The notes: a model not told the origin generated them from the sequence alone. A stretch of DNA of 64,000 bases from Flammeovirgaceae bacterium UBA2371 (GCA_002345965.1 DDTF01000018.1:124201-188200), one strand, 5' to 3'; shown: positions 53,316-62,929, counted from the first letter of the stretch. Numbers and translations: made by a program.

Positions 53316-54116
53316 TTATTGTTCCCCCAACATTTTTTTGATACCCTCAATGTCCACAGCTTCGGCCGCTTTCATCATATCGGTTTCTGTTGCAAAGTTG
53401 ACTCCTTCAAAAACAACAAGAGAAGACTGCCCCAAGGGAACACTCAGTTTGTATCCACTATATTCATCGTATTCGATTATAGCTCTATTTCCTTTCAGCT
53501 TGGTTTGCTTCCAATTCTGCTCACCTCCGGTAGTTTGAGCATAGCCACCACCTGACATATACATGTTCAGTGCCGACATCCACATGGCATTGTTGGCTAC
53601 TGTTACCCTGAACTCCTTGTCATTGTTGTTGTTGTATTCACGCTTAATGGTAAGCCCAACCCATCCATAACCCGTGCTTGTCACTTGATCAGCAGCTGCA
53701 TCTTTATTCAACCCACTAATCGATTCTGGGAGTGACTTCAGCACTTTATCTCCGATTTCCATTTCTACACCCAACATAGCCTGCTGCACTGCATAGCGAG
53801 CTTCTCCATAGCTACCGGATTTGTAAGCGCTCTGTGCATCCGCTATGTTTTGCTCCACATCTGGCGGGGTTGTGATCAATCCTCCGCCTGTAGTATTGCC
53901 AGGGTTGTTACCCTGGTTGCCTGGCGAGCCAGGTCCACCTCCAGGATTGTTGGGGTTTTTCGAATTGTCATCACCAATGCCCAGCTTCTTGTCCAAGGCT
54001 TGTTCTGCCTTTTTGGATGCCTTTTCCTTTATTTTGTTCAAAATCTGTCCGGAAACGGGCGTCAATCCGAACGAAAAAGCCAGCCCCACAACAATGAGAT
54101 ACTTTTTGTTAATCAT
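53316..54116 (-). CDS. Secreted hypothetical protein, paralog A with Asn/Gly/Pro-rich linker
   Basis: The protein has 266 residues with a signal peptide (1-23). Residues 30-50 are a basic, helical stretch (KIKEKASKKAEQALDKKLG). Residues 51-80 are a low-complexity Asn-Pro-Gly-rich linker. Residues 90-266 hold the domain shared with paralog B. The linker and basic stretch are absent from paralog B. Function is unknown. Confidence 0.75.
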   Translation of the reverse strand: MINKKYLIVVGLAFSFGLTPVSGQILNKIKEKASKKAEQALDKKLGIGDDNSKNPNNPGGGPGSPGNQGNNPGNTTGGGLITTPPDVEQNIADAQSAYKSGSYGEARYAVQQAMLGVEMEIGDKVLKSLPESISGLNKDAAADQVTSTGYGWVGLTIKREYNNNNDKEFRVTVANNAMWMSALNMYMSGGGYAQTTGGEQNWKQTKLKGNRAIIEYDEYSGYKLSVPLGQSSLVVFEGVNFATETDMMKAAEAVDIEGIKKMLGEQ

Positions 54117-54190
54117 AACAGTATTTAGAATGATGGTTATTTAAATTCAAATTTAAAGAAAATTAGAACGTCACCATTGAAAGCAATTGT

Positions 54191-54207
54191 AATGCCGAAA
54201 TGGCATT
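54191..54207. promoter_or_regulatory. Inverted repeat in divergent intergenic region
   Basis: AATGCC and GGCATT (six bases each, five-base spacer) are symmetric and lie between the divergent secreted-paralog pair and the SRPBCC gene. They could be an operator; no T-tract follows. Confidence 0.25.
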
Positions 54208-54249
54208 AATTTGCTGATTACATGTCATACCATCGATTTATAGCTAAAG

Positions 54250-54630
54250 ATGAAAGATTATAAAAAGTATTTTATTATTCCTGCCGCGCCTGAAGATGTT
54301 TTCCTTGCTTTAACCAATCCAGCTACTCTTCATTTGTGGTCTGGCGAGGAGGCTATCATGTCCACAGAGGTCGGCTCTGAATTTTCTCTTTGGGAGGGAA
54401 GCATCACTGGAAAAAATCTTGAATTTATAACGGGAAAAAAAATTGTTCAGGAGTGGTATTTCGGTGAACAGGCAGAACCAAGCATCGTCACCATAGTGCT
54501 TCATCAACATCAAAAAGGAACGTCTGCAGAATTAAGACATACCAATATTCCAGATGAAGCTTATGAAGACATTGTAGAAGGATGGAACGAGGTCTACTTC
54601 GGATCGTTGATAGACTTTTACGAAGAATAA
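54250..54630 (+). CDS. SRPBCC family protein (AHSA1-like)
   Basis: This 126-residue protein has a START-like fold. It begins MKDYKKYFIIPAAPEDVFLALTNPATLHLWSGEEA, and then has a G-S-x-F-S-L-W-E-G motif and EWYFGEQAEPSIVTIVLHQ. This is the AHSA1 (Aha1 C-terminal-like) subgroup of SRPBCC. Such proteins bind hydrophobic ligands or modulate chaperones; the ligand here is unknown. Confidence 0.9.
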   Translation: MKDYKKYFIIPAAPEDVFLALTNPATLHLWSGEEAIMSTEVGSEFSLWEGSITGKNLEFITGKKIVQEWYFGEQAEPSIVTIVLHQHQKGTSAELRHTNIPDEAYEDIVEGWNEVYFGSLIDFYEE

Positions 54631-54631
54631 A

Positions 54632-54665
54632 AAAAGTCACCCGACCATTAGGTCAGGCGACTTTT
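54632..54665. terminator. Imperfect hairpin terminator
   Basis: AAAAGTC-A-CC-C-GACC and GGTC-A-GG-C-GACTTTT form a stem with two mismatches around the loop ATTA, followed by ATTTTT. It lies between convergent genes (SRPBCC and the M20 hydrolase). Confidence 0.75.
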
Positions 54666-54679
54666 ATTTTTGGCAGTTG

Positions 54680-56263
54680 TTATTTCTTCAAAGTAGGGTA
54701 AGTAATTCCCAATTGCTCCAAGTAGCTGCTGTATTTTGTTTCGTCATAATAGTATTTTTGGAGCTCTGGTTTGAATTCTTTCATGATTTTTTCGTTCAAA
54801 TGAATGGCTGGTTTATCATCCTTGCTGATCATAGGTTGATACTTTATTTTGCTGGATTGTTCATTTTTAAAATAATCCCATGCACTTGCCACCAACTCTG
54901 GTCTTGTCAATAAATCCAAAATAGTCATTGCCTGTACTTTGGCGCCAGCCACCACACCTTTGTGTGCGATAGGGGTAGCCATAGCAATGGCGTTGGACCA
55001 ATGATGTCCTTGCAGCCCTGGTATATTTGAAGGATAACCCAGTGTGATTGTTGGTACTTTCCATGAAATATCACCAATGTCATCGGACCCTCCGCTTTGA
55101 GGTCTTGTAATCGGACCTTCCAGCTCTTCAATTTTACTAGGCATTCCAGTGGTATCACGCTTAGAATTTACTTCACGTTGTACGGCTCTGGCAAGCATTT
55201 GATCTTCGTTACTCCATGTAGGAAGGCCAACAGCCTTTATGTTTTCATACATTGTAGTTGCTACCGTTTTATTGTAATGCCTGGGCCATGCCGATCCCAA
55301 AATTCTTCGCTCCACAGAAGTGTTGGTCATCATCGCTGCGCCTTCTGCCATCTTGTTTCCTTTTTCATAAAGCGCCATAATTTCAGGGTAGGTGATTTGA
55401 CGGAAGTAAAACCAGATGGAAGCTTTGGATGGAACTACATTGGGTTGATCTCCTCCATTGGAAATAATATGATGCGATCGATGCAAAGGATCGAGGTGCT
55501 CACGTTGATATTGCCATCCGGCACTCATTAATTCAACAGCATCTGCTGCGCTGCGTCCTCTCCATGGTGCTCCGGCAGAGTGGGCCGCTTCACCGTTGAA
55601 AGTGTATTCAACTGAAATTAAACCTGTACCCGATGCCTCGCCCCACGAAACGCTGAGATTGGAACTTACGTGGGTAAACAGACAAACGTCTACATCATCA
55701 AAGTATCCATCCCTGGTGTAATATGCTTTGGTTCCTAATTGTTCTTCTGCAATGCCAGGCCACACCATCAGTGTGCCCGGTATTTTATCGCGCTCCATTA
55801 TTTCTTTTACTGTAATTGCCGCCAGCACATTAAGCGGCACGCCTGAGTTGTGACCCTCGCCATGCCCCGGAGCGCCTTCAATGATTGGATCATGATAAGC
55901 AACGCCTGGCTTTTGTGAGGCTTTTGGAATGCAGTCTACATCGCTTCCCAAAGCGATTACAGGCTTTCCATTTCCCCATTTTGCCACCCATGCAGTAGGA
56001 ATTCCTGCAATTCCCATTTCTATGGTAAATCCGTTTTCCTTCAATATGCCGGTGATGTATTTGGCCGTTTCATACTCCTGAAATCCAAGTTCTGAAAAGC
56101 TAAATACTTTATCTACCATCACCTGCGCCAGCTTAGCTCGATCTTGAATTTTGTTGGATGCCTCGGTCTTAACAGCTGCTATTTTTTTTGATGACCATTT
56201 TGGGGCTTGCGCAAAGCCTATTGTGAGTGCAACTGAAAAGAGCACTGTACAGAATGTCTTCAT
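54680..56263 (-). CDS. Secreted M20 family amidohydrolase (AbgB-like)
   Basis: The protein has 527 residues from the ATG at 56263, which gives a signal peptide (MKTFCTVLFSVALTIGFA before Q). The longer open frame to 56314 is rejected. It has GSDVDCIPKASQKPGVAYHDP and GHGEGHNSG, the metal-site motifs of the AbgB group, and NGGDQPNVVPSKASIWFYFR in the dimerisation domain. AbgB cleaves p-aminobenzoyl-glutamate. Exported homologs probably act on peptide-like amides, so the exact substrate is uncertain. Confidence 0.92.
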   Translation of the reverse strand: MKTFCTVLFSVALTIGFAQAPKWSSKKIAAVKTEASNKIQDRAKLAQVMVDKVFSFSELGFQEYETAKYITGILKENGFTIEMGIAGIPTAWVAKWGNGKPVIALGSDVDCIPKASQKPGVAYHDPIIEGAPGHGEGHNSGVPLNVLAAITVKEIMERDKIPGTLMVWPGIAEEQLGTKAYYTRDGYFDDVDVCLFTHVSSNLSVSWGEASGTGLISVEYTFNGEAAHSAGAPWRGRSAADAVELMSAGWQYQREHLDPLHRSHHIISNGGDQPNVVPSKASIWFYFRQITYPEIMALYEKGNKMAEGAAMMTNTSVERRILGSAWPRHYNKTVATTMYENIKAVGLPTWSNEDQMLARAVQREVNSKRDTTGMPSKIEELEGPITRPQSGGSDDIGDISWKVPTITLGYPSNIPGLQGHHWSNAIAMATPIAHKGVVAGAKVQAMTILDLLTRPELVASAWDYFKNEQSSKIKYQPMISKDDKPAIHLNEKIMKEFKPELQKYYYDETKYSSYLEQLGITYPTLKK

Positions 56264-56385
56264 AGGTATATTTTTTAGGTTATTTCGAATATAAGCATTC
56301 TTGCCAATCCCCATTCATTGAATTATACATACGGACTCAAAATCTGTTAACTTGCTGTTCCTTTCTTCACACTCAATTTATCATC

Positions 56386-57765
56386 ATGCACTCACGCTCA
56401 CTTACTGCTCTATTTATCATTGTAGCGCTTGTTACAGTTCAATCTTCGCTTGCTCAGCAAACTGAGGTACAGCAGTATTTTGAATGGACCTCGCTTCCAT
56501 TTCCTAAGGAAGAGTATACGCAAAGGAGAGCTAAGATGATGGCAGAGTTGAAATCAACCGATAGTGGAATCTTTTTATGTCCCTCAAGGGATGGTTTGTC
56601 AAACGGTGAGACATTCAGGCAACTGGATGATTTCAACTATTTTACCGGACTTGAGTTTCCTAACTCAATGTTGGTAATCAATTCTTATAACGATCAAATA
56701 ATTCTTTTTGCACCTCATACCGATTTTCGATTTGAAGCTGCTTCACGTAAAAATGATTTTCCGGGTCGTCCACTTGGTGATGATCCAGAATTAAAAGTGA
56801 AAAGTGGAATTATTGATATAAGACCCTTTGAAGAGCTGGACGAGTTCATCAAGTCAAATGTTGATGCGCACCGAAAATTTAAAGTGAATTTCAATAGCCT
56901 CGTGCCGGGAGAAATAAATGAAATTAAAACATCCTATATCAGTTCATGGAGCAGTGAGCAGGCGTTGATCTATCATTTGCAACAAACTTTCCCTATAATT
57001 CAAATTGAAAGTGCCTATGAAGACGTGGGGCATTTACGTATAATCAAATCTCCAATCGAGATTGAAACACTAAGAAAAGCAGCTGACATCACTGTTGAGG
57101 GTATAAAAGCAGCTGTAAAGTATATCAAAGCTGGTGTAGATGAACGCACCCTGGAAGCAGAAATGGAGGCAACTTTTAAGCGATTAGGGTCTCCGAGAAT
57201 TGCATTTGCTTCCATTATCAAATCGGGACCTAATTCACTCTGGCCCTGGCGTATCCTGGCCTCACACTACGAAAGAAGAAATCGAAAAATGGAAAATGGC
57301 GAACTTGTTATTTTCGATGTTGGTTGTGAATATAAAAACTACGTAAGTGATATTGGGAGAACCTTTCCTGTTTCGGGTAAGTTTTCAGACGAGCAAAAAA
57401 GAATACTTACAATGGAAACAGCTGTTTCGGATGCCATCATCGCTGCCATAAAACCTGGTGTTACATTTGCCGAATTGAAAAAAGTAGCAGACGCTGTTAT
57501 CCCAGACAACGAAAAAAAATACATGCAAGTGGGTCTCTTCTTTGGACATCATTTGGGATTAAGTACTGGCGACCCTAATGATTCACACGCAAAACTTGCT
57601 CCTGGTATGGTCTTCACTGTTGAGCCATGGTATTACAACCATGATAAGAATATTGCGGTGTTTACAGAAGATGAAGTGTTGGTGACCGATACCGGTGTTG
57701 AGATACTTTCTAAAGCATTGCCCCGCACGCCAGAAGCACTGGAAAAACTGATGAAGAGTAAATGA
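56386..57765 (+). CDS. Secreted Xaa-Pro aminopeptidase (M24)
   Basis: This 459-residue protein has a signal peptide (ending S-L-A before QQ). The N-terminal creatinase-like domain (about 30-200) has FNYFTGLEFPNSMLVI. The pita-bread catalytic domain carries the five metal ligands Asp311, Asp322, His388, Glu413 and Glu428. It removes N-terminal residues before proline from peptides. Its stop overlaps the next gene by 4 bp (ATGA). Confidence 0.95.
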   Translation: MHSRSLTALFIIVALVTVQSSLAQQTEVQQYFEWTSLPFPKEEYTQRRAKMMAELKSTDSGIFLCPSRDGLSNGETFRQLDDFNYFTGLEFPNSMLVINSYNDQIILFAPHTDFRFEAASRKNDFPGRPLGDDPELKVKSGIIDIRPFEELDEFIKSNVDAHRKFKVNFNSLVPGEINEIKTSYISSWSSEQALIYHLQQTFPIIQIESAYEDVGHLRIIKSPIEIETLRKAADITVEGIKAAVKYIKAGVDERTLEAEMEATFKRLGSPRIAFASIIKSGPNSLWPWRILASHYERRNRKMENGELVIFDVGCEYKNYVSDIGRTFPVSGKFSDEQKRILTMETAVSDAIIAAIKPGVTFAELKKVADAVIPDNEKKYMQVGLFFGHHLGLSTGDPNDSHAKLAPGMVFTVEPWYYNHDKNIAVFTEDEVLVTDTGVEILSKALPRTPEALEKLMKSK

Positions 57766-58583
57766 ATTTACGTCAACTCACGGATCCATTTAAACCAACA
57801 GAAAAGTTCCCTGCTTTATTTCTAGGGCATGGCAGTCCTATGAATGCCATTGAGGAGAACGGGTTTGTAAAAGGTTGGAAGAAAACCGGTGAACACCTTC
57901 CAAAGCCAAATGCGATTTTATGCATTTCTGCCCATTGGGAAACAAATGGAACCTTGGTTACAGCCATGGAATCGCCCAAAACTATCCATGATTTTTATGG
58001 TTTCCCAAAATCACTTTTTGATGTTCAATATCCAGCCCCGGGAAGTCCGGAACTAGCAACAGTTACCAGGCAAACTATCCAAAGTACTGAGGTAGCAATG
58101 GACTATGAATGGGGCCTGGATCATGGAAGCTGGAGCGTTGTCAGGCACCTATACCCTCAGGCAAATATTCCTATCATTCAAATGAGTCTGGATCGCACAC
58201 AGCCTGCTGCTTATCATTATCAACTGGCACAAGAGCTCAACGCCCTCAGAAGGAGGGGAGTATTGATTATTGGAAGCGGTAATATGGTACATAACCTTAG
58301 GGTAATCGATTGGAAGAAACCTCATGAAGGTTATGAATGGGCAATCGCAGCTAGTGAAAAAATGCAAAAATTGATGCTTGACAGAGATCATAAAGCCCTT
58401 GTCGACTACAGGCTGGGGGGCAAGGAAATGGAGTTATCTATTCCTACGCCTGAGCACTACCTTCCTCTTCTTTACATCCTTGCCCTTCAGGAAAAAAATG
58501 AAACGCTCAGTTTATTCAACAATAAAACGATAATGGGCAGTATCTCTATGACTTCCGTTCAGATAGGTGATACGATAACTTAA
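57762..58583 (+). CDS. ygiD: 4,5-DOPA dioxygenase extradiol family protein (YgiD-like)
   Basis: The protein has 273 residues and belongs to the LigB superfamily. The conserved metal region FLGHGSPMNAIEEN contains His23. The motifs SAHWETNGTL and HDFYGFP follow, then DHGSWSVVRHLYPQANIPIIQMSLD and GSGNMVHNLR. The E. coli homolog YgiD opens DOPA with zinc or iron. The true substrate here is unknown. It is translationally coupled to the M24 peptidase. Confidence 0.93.
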   Translation: MNLRQLTDPFKPTEKFPALFLGHGSPMNAIEENGFVKGWKKTGEHLPKPNAILCISAHWETNGTLVTAMESPKTIHDFYGFPKSLFDVQYPAPGSPELATVTRQTIQSTEVAMDYEWGLDHGSWSVVRHLYPQANIPIIQMSLDRTQPAAYHYQLAQELNALRRRGVLIIGSGNMVHNLRVIDWKKPHEGYEWAIAASEKMQKLMLDRDHKALVDYRLGGKEMELSIPTPEHYLPLLYILALQEKNETLSLFNNKTIMGSISMTSVQIGDTIT

Positions 58584-58661
58584 AGTAATCCAGAATAACC
58601 AATTGGCATTTGCTTTGAGCCGTAAGCATCTCAATATTTGCCTGAATAACCGAATTGAACT

Positions 58662-59603
58662 ATTCCTAAACATTCCAATAAGAAAATCGCAGCAGCTGCT
58701 ATTTTCTTTGCCATTGTCGTATTGTGCTTTACTCCTTTTTTTAGTCCGCCTTTGGCGCTGCTTTCTGGCATTGTATTGTCGCAAACATTGGGACACCCTT
58801 TTCCATTTTTCAACCGAAGAGCCATCCCATTGTTACTGCAACTCTCCATAATTGGCTTAGGCTTTGGTATTAATCTTTATGATGCCGCTGAGGTGGGTAA
58901 GGAAGGATTTTGGCTCACGGTAATTACCATCGTAGCAACGCTTGGTGTAGGGTGGCTCGCAGGCAAATGGCTAAAGCTGAACAAAAATATTTCCTTACTC
59001 ATTGCTGTAGGCACAGCAATATGTGGTGGAAGTGCCATCGCAGCCATCTCTCCCATTGTTGATGCCAAGGAAGAGGAGATGACCATGGCATTAGGTACAG
59101 TCTTTGTTTTGAATGCAATTGCGCTTATCATTTTCCCTATTTTCGGTCATGCCTTTGAATTAAGTCAATCACAATTTGGTGTTTGGTCCGCTATTGCCAT
59201 CCATGATACCAGTTCGGTAGTTGGTGCTGCCCAAACCTTTGGTCACGAAGCGTTGAAAATTGCTACTACGGTAAAACTGGGGCGAGCACTCTGGATAGTA
59301 CCACTTTCATTGGTGATAGCCATTGCACTTAAAAAAGACAAAAAGGTAAAATTTCCTTACTTCATTTTGTTGTTCGTGGTAGCTATGACATTCAACACGT
59401 TTTCAACGCAGGTACATTCAATAGGAACTTGGATAGTGCCTGTTGCAAAAAAAGGAATGACATTGACATTATTTCTAATAGGTACCGGTCTATCCCTCTC
59501 CTCGATCAAAATGGTAGGAACGAAACCCCTCCTGCTTGGTATTGGCCTCTGGCTTTTGATTGCGGTTGTATCACTGGCACTCATTATCTACACCAGTTTA
59601 TAG
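58662..59603 (+). CDS. YeiH/UPF0324 family putative sulfate exporter, probable non-canonical start
   Basis: The membrane protein has about ten helices with GLGFGINLYDA, AVGTAICGGSAIAAISPIVDAKEEEM and IAIHDTSSVVGAA, the signatures of the YeiH/PF03601 family. The first ORF start candidate is TTG at 58722. That would delete the first helix, because in-frame codons upstream of it read as a plausible N-terminus (KKIAAAAIFFAIVV). No ATG, GTG or TTG is in that segment; a TGA stop lies at 58656-58658 and an ATT codon at 58662 gives a 313-residue product. The start is therefore uncertain. It lies 78 bp after the DOPA dioxygenase-like gene. Confidence 0.82.
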   Translation: MPKHSNKKIAAAAIFFAIVVLCFTPFFSPPLALLSGIVLSQTLGHPFPFFNRRAIPLLLQLSIIGLGFGINLYDAAEVGKEGFWLTVITIVATLGVGWLAGKWLKLNKNISLLIAVGTAICGGSAIAAISPIVDAKEEEMTMALGTVFVLNAIALIIFPIFGHAFELSQSQFGVWSAIAIHDTSSVVGAAQTFGHEALKIATTVKLGRALWIVPLSLVIAIALKKDKKVKFPYFILLFVVAMTFNTFSTQVHSIGTWIVPVAKKGMTLTLFLIGTGLSLSSIKMVGTKPLLLGIGLWLLIAVVSLALIIYTSL

Positions 59604-59674
59604 GCTGCCATTTGCATAAGTGGTTCGCATGAATTGATTTCAATCTTGTATCTTATCTGCTTAATTATAGACTG

Positions 59675-60802
59675 ATGTCATCCATCCCTAACATGCGCTC
59701 GCGTTTTTCAAGAATTATGCTGCCTGGTATTATTCTTCAATCTGTCTTAATTGGCGGAGGTTTTGCTACAGGAAGAGAAATTGTGGAATATGGAGGAAGA
59801 TTTGGTGCCAGCGGTTGGATCAGTGGACTTGCCATATTAGCAGGTTTTTCTCTTTTGGCCATACTCACTTTCGAGGCTTGCCGCCAATGGAATGTGTACG
59901 ACTACAAATCTCTTCTTAAAAGATTGATTGGAAGGGGATGGATAGCATATGAAATTTCCTACTTAATCCTTGGGGTCTTGATCATCGCGGTGATGGCGTC
60001 AGCAGCAGGGGAAATTTTAAACAGTACGTTGGGGTTCAATGTTTGGATAGGTATTGTACTCATCATTTTCCTGGTTGGTTTTCTTAACTATATGGGTGAA
60101 AACTTTATTGCCAGAATGAAAACGATAGGAACAATTGCCTTATTTGGCGCATATACGGTTTTTGGCATTGCTGTTTTTTCAAGTCGTTCATCACAAGTAT
60201 TCGATGTTTTTTTCAATTGGAATACAAGTTTTGAAACTGAATCGAATGACATGTTCTTTTTAATCTGGACAGGTATCACCTATGTTGGTTACAACCTCGC
60301 GGTTTATCCTTCAACTCTTTTTACCCTTAAACAAATTCATTCCAGAAGAGAAAGCATTATCTCTGGAGTCATTGCGGGCCTGTTGATGACTATCCCCTGG
60401 TTCCTTACCTATGTGGCCATAATGGCTTACTATCCTGATTCAGACGTCCTGGGAGCTGCTGTGCCGTGGTTGAAAATGCTTGAACCTTTTGGGCCAGTCT
60501 TCATTGTTATCTTTGGTATCGTTGTTGGGTGGACTTTGGTAGAAACCGCAACAGGCATTATCCATGCCTTCATCGGAAGAGTTGACGCTGAAGTATTTCA
60601 AAAGAACAAAAACCACCTTTCAGGACTTCATAAAGCTTTGATCTCTCTCATTGCGCTGATTGCAGCCATGTTCTTGGCACAGGTAGGAATCATCAACTTA
60701 ATCGCAAAAGGATATTCCTTCATGGCTTACGCCATGATATTATTTTATGGAGTACCTCTCCTTATTAAGGCCCCTCAGCTCCTATTTAAGAAACCGGATT
60801 AG
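59675..60802 (+). CDS. YkvI-like membrane protein
   Basis: This 375-residue protein has about ten helices. The opening MLPGIILQSVLIGGGFATGREIVEY and several helices match the YkvI family, distantly related to the LeuT-fold/APC transporters. No substrate is known. Its stop codon is five bases from the stop of the convergent M20 gene and no terminator is seen there. Confidence 0.85.
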   Translation: MSSIPNMRSRFSRIMLPGIILQSVLIGGGFATGREIVEYGGRFGASGWISGLAILAGFSLLAILTFEACRQWNVYDYKSLLKRLIGRGWIAYEISYLILGVLIIAVMASAAGEILNSTLGFNVWIGIVLIIFLVGFLNYMGENFIARMKTIGTIALFGAYTVFGIAVFSSRSSQVFDVFFNWNTSFETESNDMFFLIWTGITYVGYNLAVYPSTLFTLKQIHSRRESIISGVIAGLLMTIPWFLTYVAIMAYYPDSDVLGAAVPWLKMLEPFGPVFIVIFGIVVGWTLVETATGIIHAFIGRVDAEVFQKNKNHLSGLHKALISLIALIAAMFLAQVGIINLIAKGYSFMAYAMILFYGVPLLIKAPQLLFKKPD

Positions 60803-60807
60803 GGATT

Positions 60808-62103
60808 TTATTTTGCAATTCCAGCTTCTGCCACCGTGAGAAGCAACGCAAATTTAATGGCTTCTGCACCATTTTGATTGATCCACCATTCGTCAAGTGA
60901 ATGTGCTCCACCTCCTATACCTCCACGACCAATGGTAATCGAGGGAATTCCTAATGAAATAGGAATATTGGAATTGGTAGAACTAGGTGAAATGGAGGCA
61001 TCGGCTTTAAAATATTTGGCTGCCGCCATCGAACGTTGTATTACTGGCAGTTCGCTGGTTTGAACGCCCGATGGTCGCAAACCGATCATTTCAATTTCCA
61101 AAGTAAGTTTTTCTCCTTTGCTCACTCCACTGTTGTATTCTTCCAATCCTCTTTTCATGGATGCATTGAATATCTCGTCTATTTTTTTCAAACGTTCAGG
61201 CTCTATGGCACGCATATCCACCTCCATCCACGATTCAAAAGGAATCGAGTTGACAGAAGTCCCTCCTCCAATTCTACCTACATTAAAACTAACCTTCGAG
61301 CCAGTAGCAGTGAATTTAGAGGCCTCTTCTGAAAAAATATCTATGGCTTTTCCCATTGCATGATGTGGATTAGCCAGGCCAAACGCTCCCCATGAATGAC
61401 CCCCCGGCCCATGGAAGGTTACCTTGTATCGAATAGATCCAAGCCCACCCGTTACCATTCTGCCAATTTCTCCACCATCAATGGATATCCAGGAGTCAAT
61501 TTTTAAGTCACCTTTTTCAAAAATATGTTTTACACCTCTCAGGTCACCCAACCCTTCTTCACCTACCGAGCCAATAAGCACCACGTCTGCAGACGTTTCA
61601 ACGTTAGCGCTTTCCATTGCACGCAACACAGCAATCACCACTGCCAAGCCACGCGTGTCGTCACCAATACCCGGTGCCTTTAGTGTATCCCCGATTATTT
61701 TCACTTTTACATCTGTCCCTTCGGGAAAAACCGTATCAAGATGGGCATCCAGTGCCACCACCCTCCCTGGTACTTTACCTTTTCTCAAAGCAATTACATT
61801 TCCTACTTCATCGATCCACACCTTATCTGCGCCTGCCTCCTCCAGCATTTTTTTGAATTGTAACCCTCGGGCAGTTTCCATAAATGGAGGGGCCGGGATT
61901 TCAGTCAGTAAAATCAAATCCTGAGTAGTCTGAGGCTCAAGTTCATCTATCACTCTGAAAGCCTGTTGAATGGCTTTGTTCTTGGTCAGGGTTTCAATTT
62001 CCTTGTCGTAGTTTACCTTAAAGTCAACCTTATCTTTTTGTTTTTGTGCATTGACACAGAAAACAAGCATCAGGAACATGGAAATAGTGAAAAACGTCTT
62101 CAT
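60808..62103 (-). CDS. Secreted M20/M28-type metallopeptidase
   Basis: The protein has 431 residues from the ATG at 62103, which gives a signal peptide (MKTFFTISMFLMLVFCVNA before Q). The longer frame to 62211 adds 36 atypical residues. The metal site is visible in DAHLDTVFPEGTDV, GIGDDTRGLAVVIAVL and IGSVGEEGLGDLRG. A dimerisation domain follows, with GGHSWGAFGLANPHHAMGKA. It belongs to the PepT/tripeptidase-like M20 branch and likely cleaves small peptides. Confidence 0.93.
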   Translation of the reverse strand: MKTFFTISMFLMLVFCVNAQKQKDKVDFKVNYDKEIETLTKNKAIQQAFRVIDELEPQTTQDLILLTEIPAPPFMETARGLQFKKMLEEAGADKVWIDEVGNVIALRKGKVPGRVVALDAHLDTVFPEGTDVKVKIIGDTLKAPGIGDDTRGLAVVIAVLRAMESANVETSADVVLIGSVGEEGLGDLRGVKHIFEKGDLKIDSWISIDGGEIGRMVTGGLGSIRYKVTFHGPGGHSWGAFGLANPHHAMGKAIDIFSEEASKFTATGSKVSFNVGRIGGGTSVNSIPFESWMEVDMRAIEPERLKKIDEIFNASMKRGLEEYNSGVSKGEKLTLEIEMIGLRPSGVQTSELPVIQRSMAAAKYFKADASISPSSTNSNIPISLGIPSITIGRGGIGGGAHSLDEWWINQNGAEAIKFALLLTVAEAGIAK

Positions 62104-62244
62104 ACGGTTTGAATTTGAAATTAGAACTTGAAAGTAGTCATTAATCTCAAAATTGAAAGAAACTGTCTTTTGAATGGTTAAAAGAGGGCCAAGTCCATCC
62201 CATTCCGCCACAAATCCATTAACTTTAATTCAATCCTATCAGTC

Positions 62245-62790
62245 ATGAAGGCATCTTTATTGATATTGTTTTGGTCTTTGGTTTTAGTCTCCTGCAAAGA
62301 AATATCCTTTGAAGTCCCTCAACCGGCTGGCGTCAAACCATTAACTGAAGTGCCTGTAAATCTGCGAGGACATTATCTATCATACGATGAAAGGACGGGT
62401 GAAGAATCGGATACACTGATTATTGAATCGTGGGGTTATCATTTTAAGGATGTAAATGACAACGATTGGTTGGGTAGCGGCCATCTGAGTGATTCATTGG
62501 TAGTTAAATTCTATAAGAACTATTATTTCGTCAATTTTAAATCTGAAGGCCAATGGGTACTCAGGCTTGTTCGTCAAAAGCCTTCCGGAGGCCTCGAATT
62601 TCTATCAATTGATATTCAGGATGATGCCAAAAGAAAGGAAACCCTGAAAAAAATTTCAAAAAAAATGAAGGTTAAGGAGGTACATCATGGCGATGACACC
62701 TTTTATCAGATTGACCCTACACCCGCTCAATTGATGACCCTGATCAAAGAGGGCTACTTTACAGGCCCTGAACTCAGTAAAATAAAGTGA
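62245..62790 (+). CDS. Hypothetical lipoprotein
   Basis: The protein has 181 residues. The signal sequence ends L-V-S-C (Cys17), a lipobox. The mature part is mixed, with GHYLSYDERTGEESDTLIIESWGYHF early, and a charged stretch rich in Lys near 135-145. No family was recognised. The lipid anchor suggests an envelope location. Confidence 0.65.
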   Translation: MKASLLILFWSLVLVSCKEISFEVPQPAGVKPLTEVPVNLRGHYLSYDERTGEESDTLIIESWGYHFKDVNDNDWLGSGHLSDSLVVKFYKNYYFVNFKSEGQWVLRLVRQKPSGGLEFLSIDIQDDAKRKETLKKISKKMKVKEVHHGDDTFYQIDPTPAQLMTLIKEGYFTGPELSKIK

Positions 62791-62929
62791 TGATTTTACA
62801 ATCTGTATAATGCATATTGTATACCTGGCTTATGGCCAATTTTCCGGGAGCACAATGCCACCGGAAGTTTTACCCGGTTTACGATCTCTTCCTAAGCAAG
62901 TGGCTTGAAAACAAACAATAAACAAAACG

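Noticed and set aside
61424..61924. A 166-codon frame opposite the M20 peptidase
   Set aside because: Serine/proline/threonine-rich antisense translation of a well supported peptidase gene; no family match or start signal.
62791..62929. Intergenic stretch with repeated CCGG and a partly symmetric AT tract, considered as an insertion-sequence remnant
   Set aside because: No terminal inverted repeats, target-site duplication or transposase fragment could be seen.
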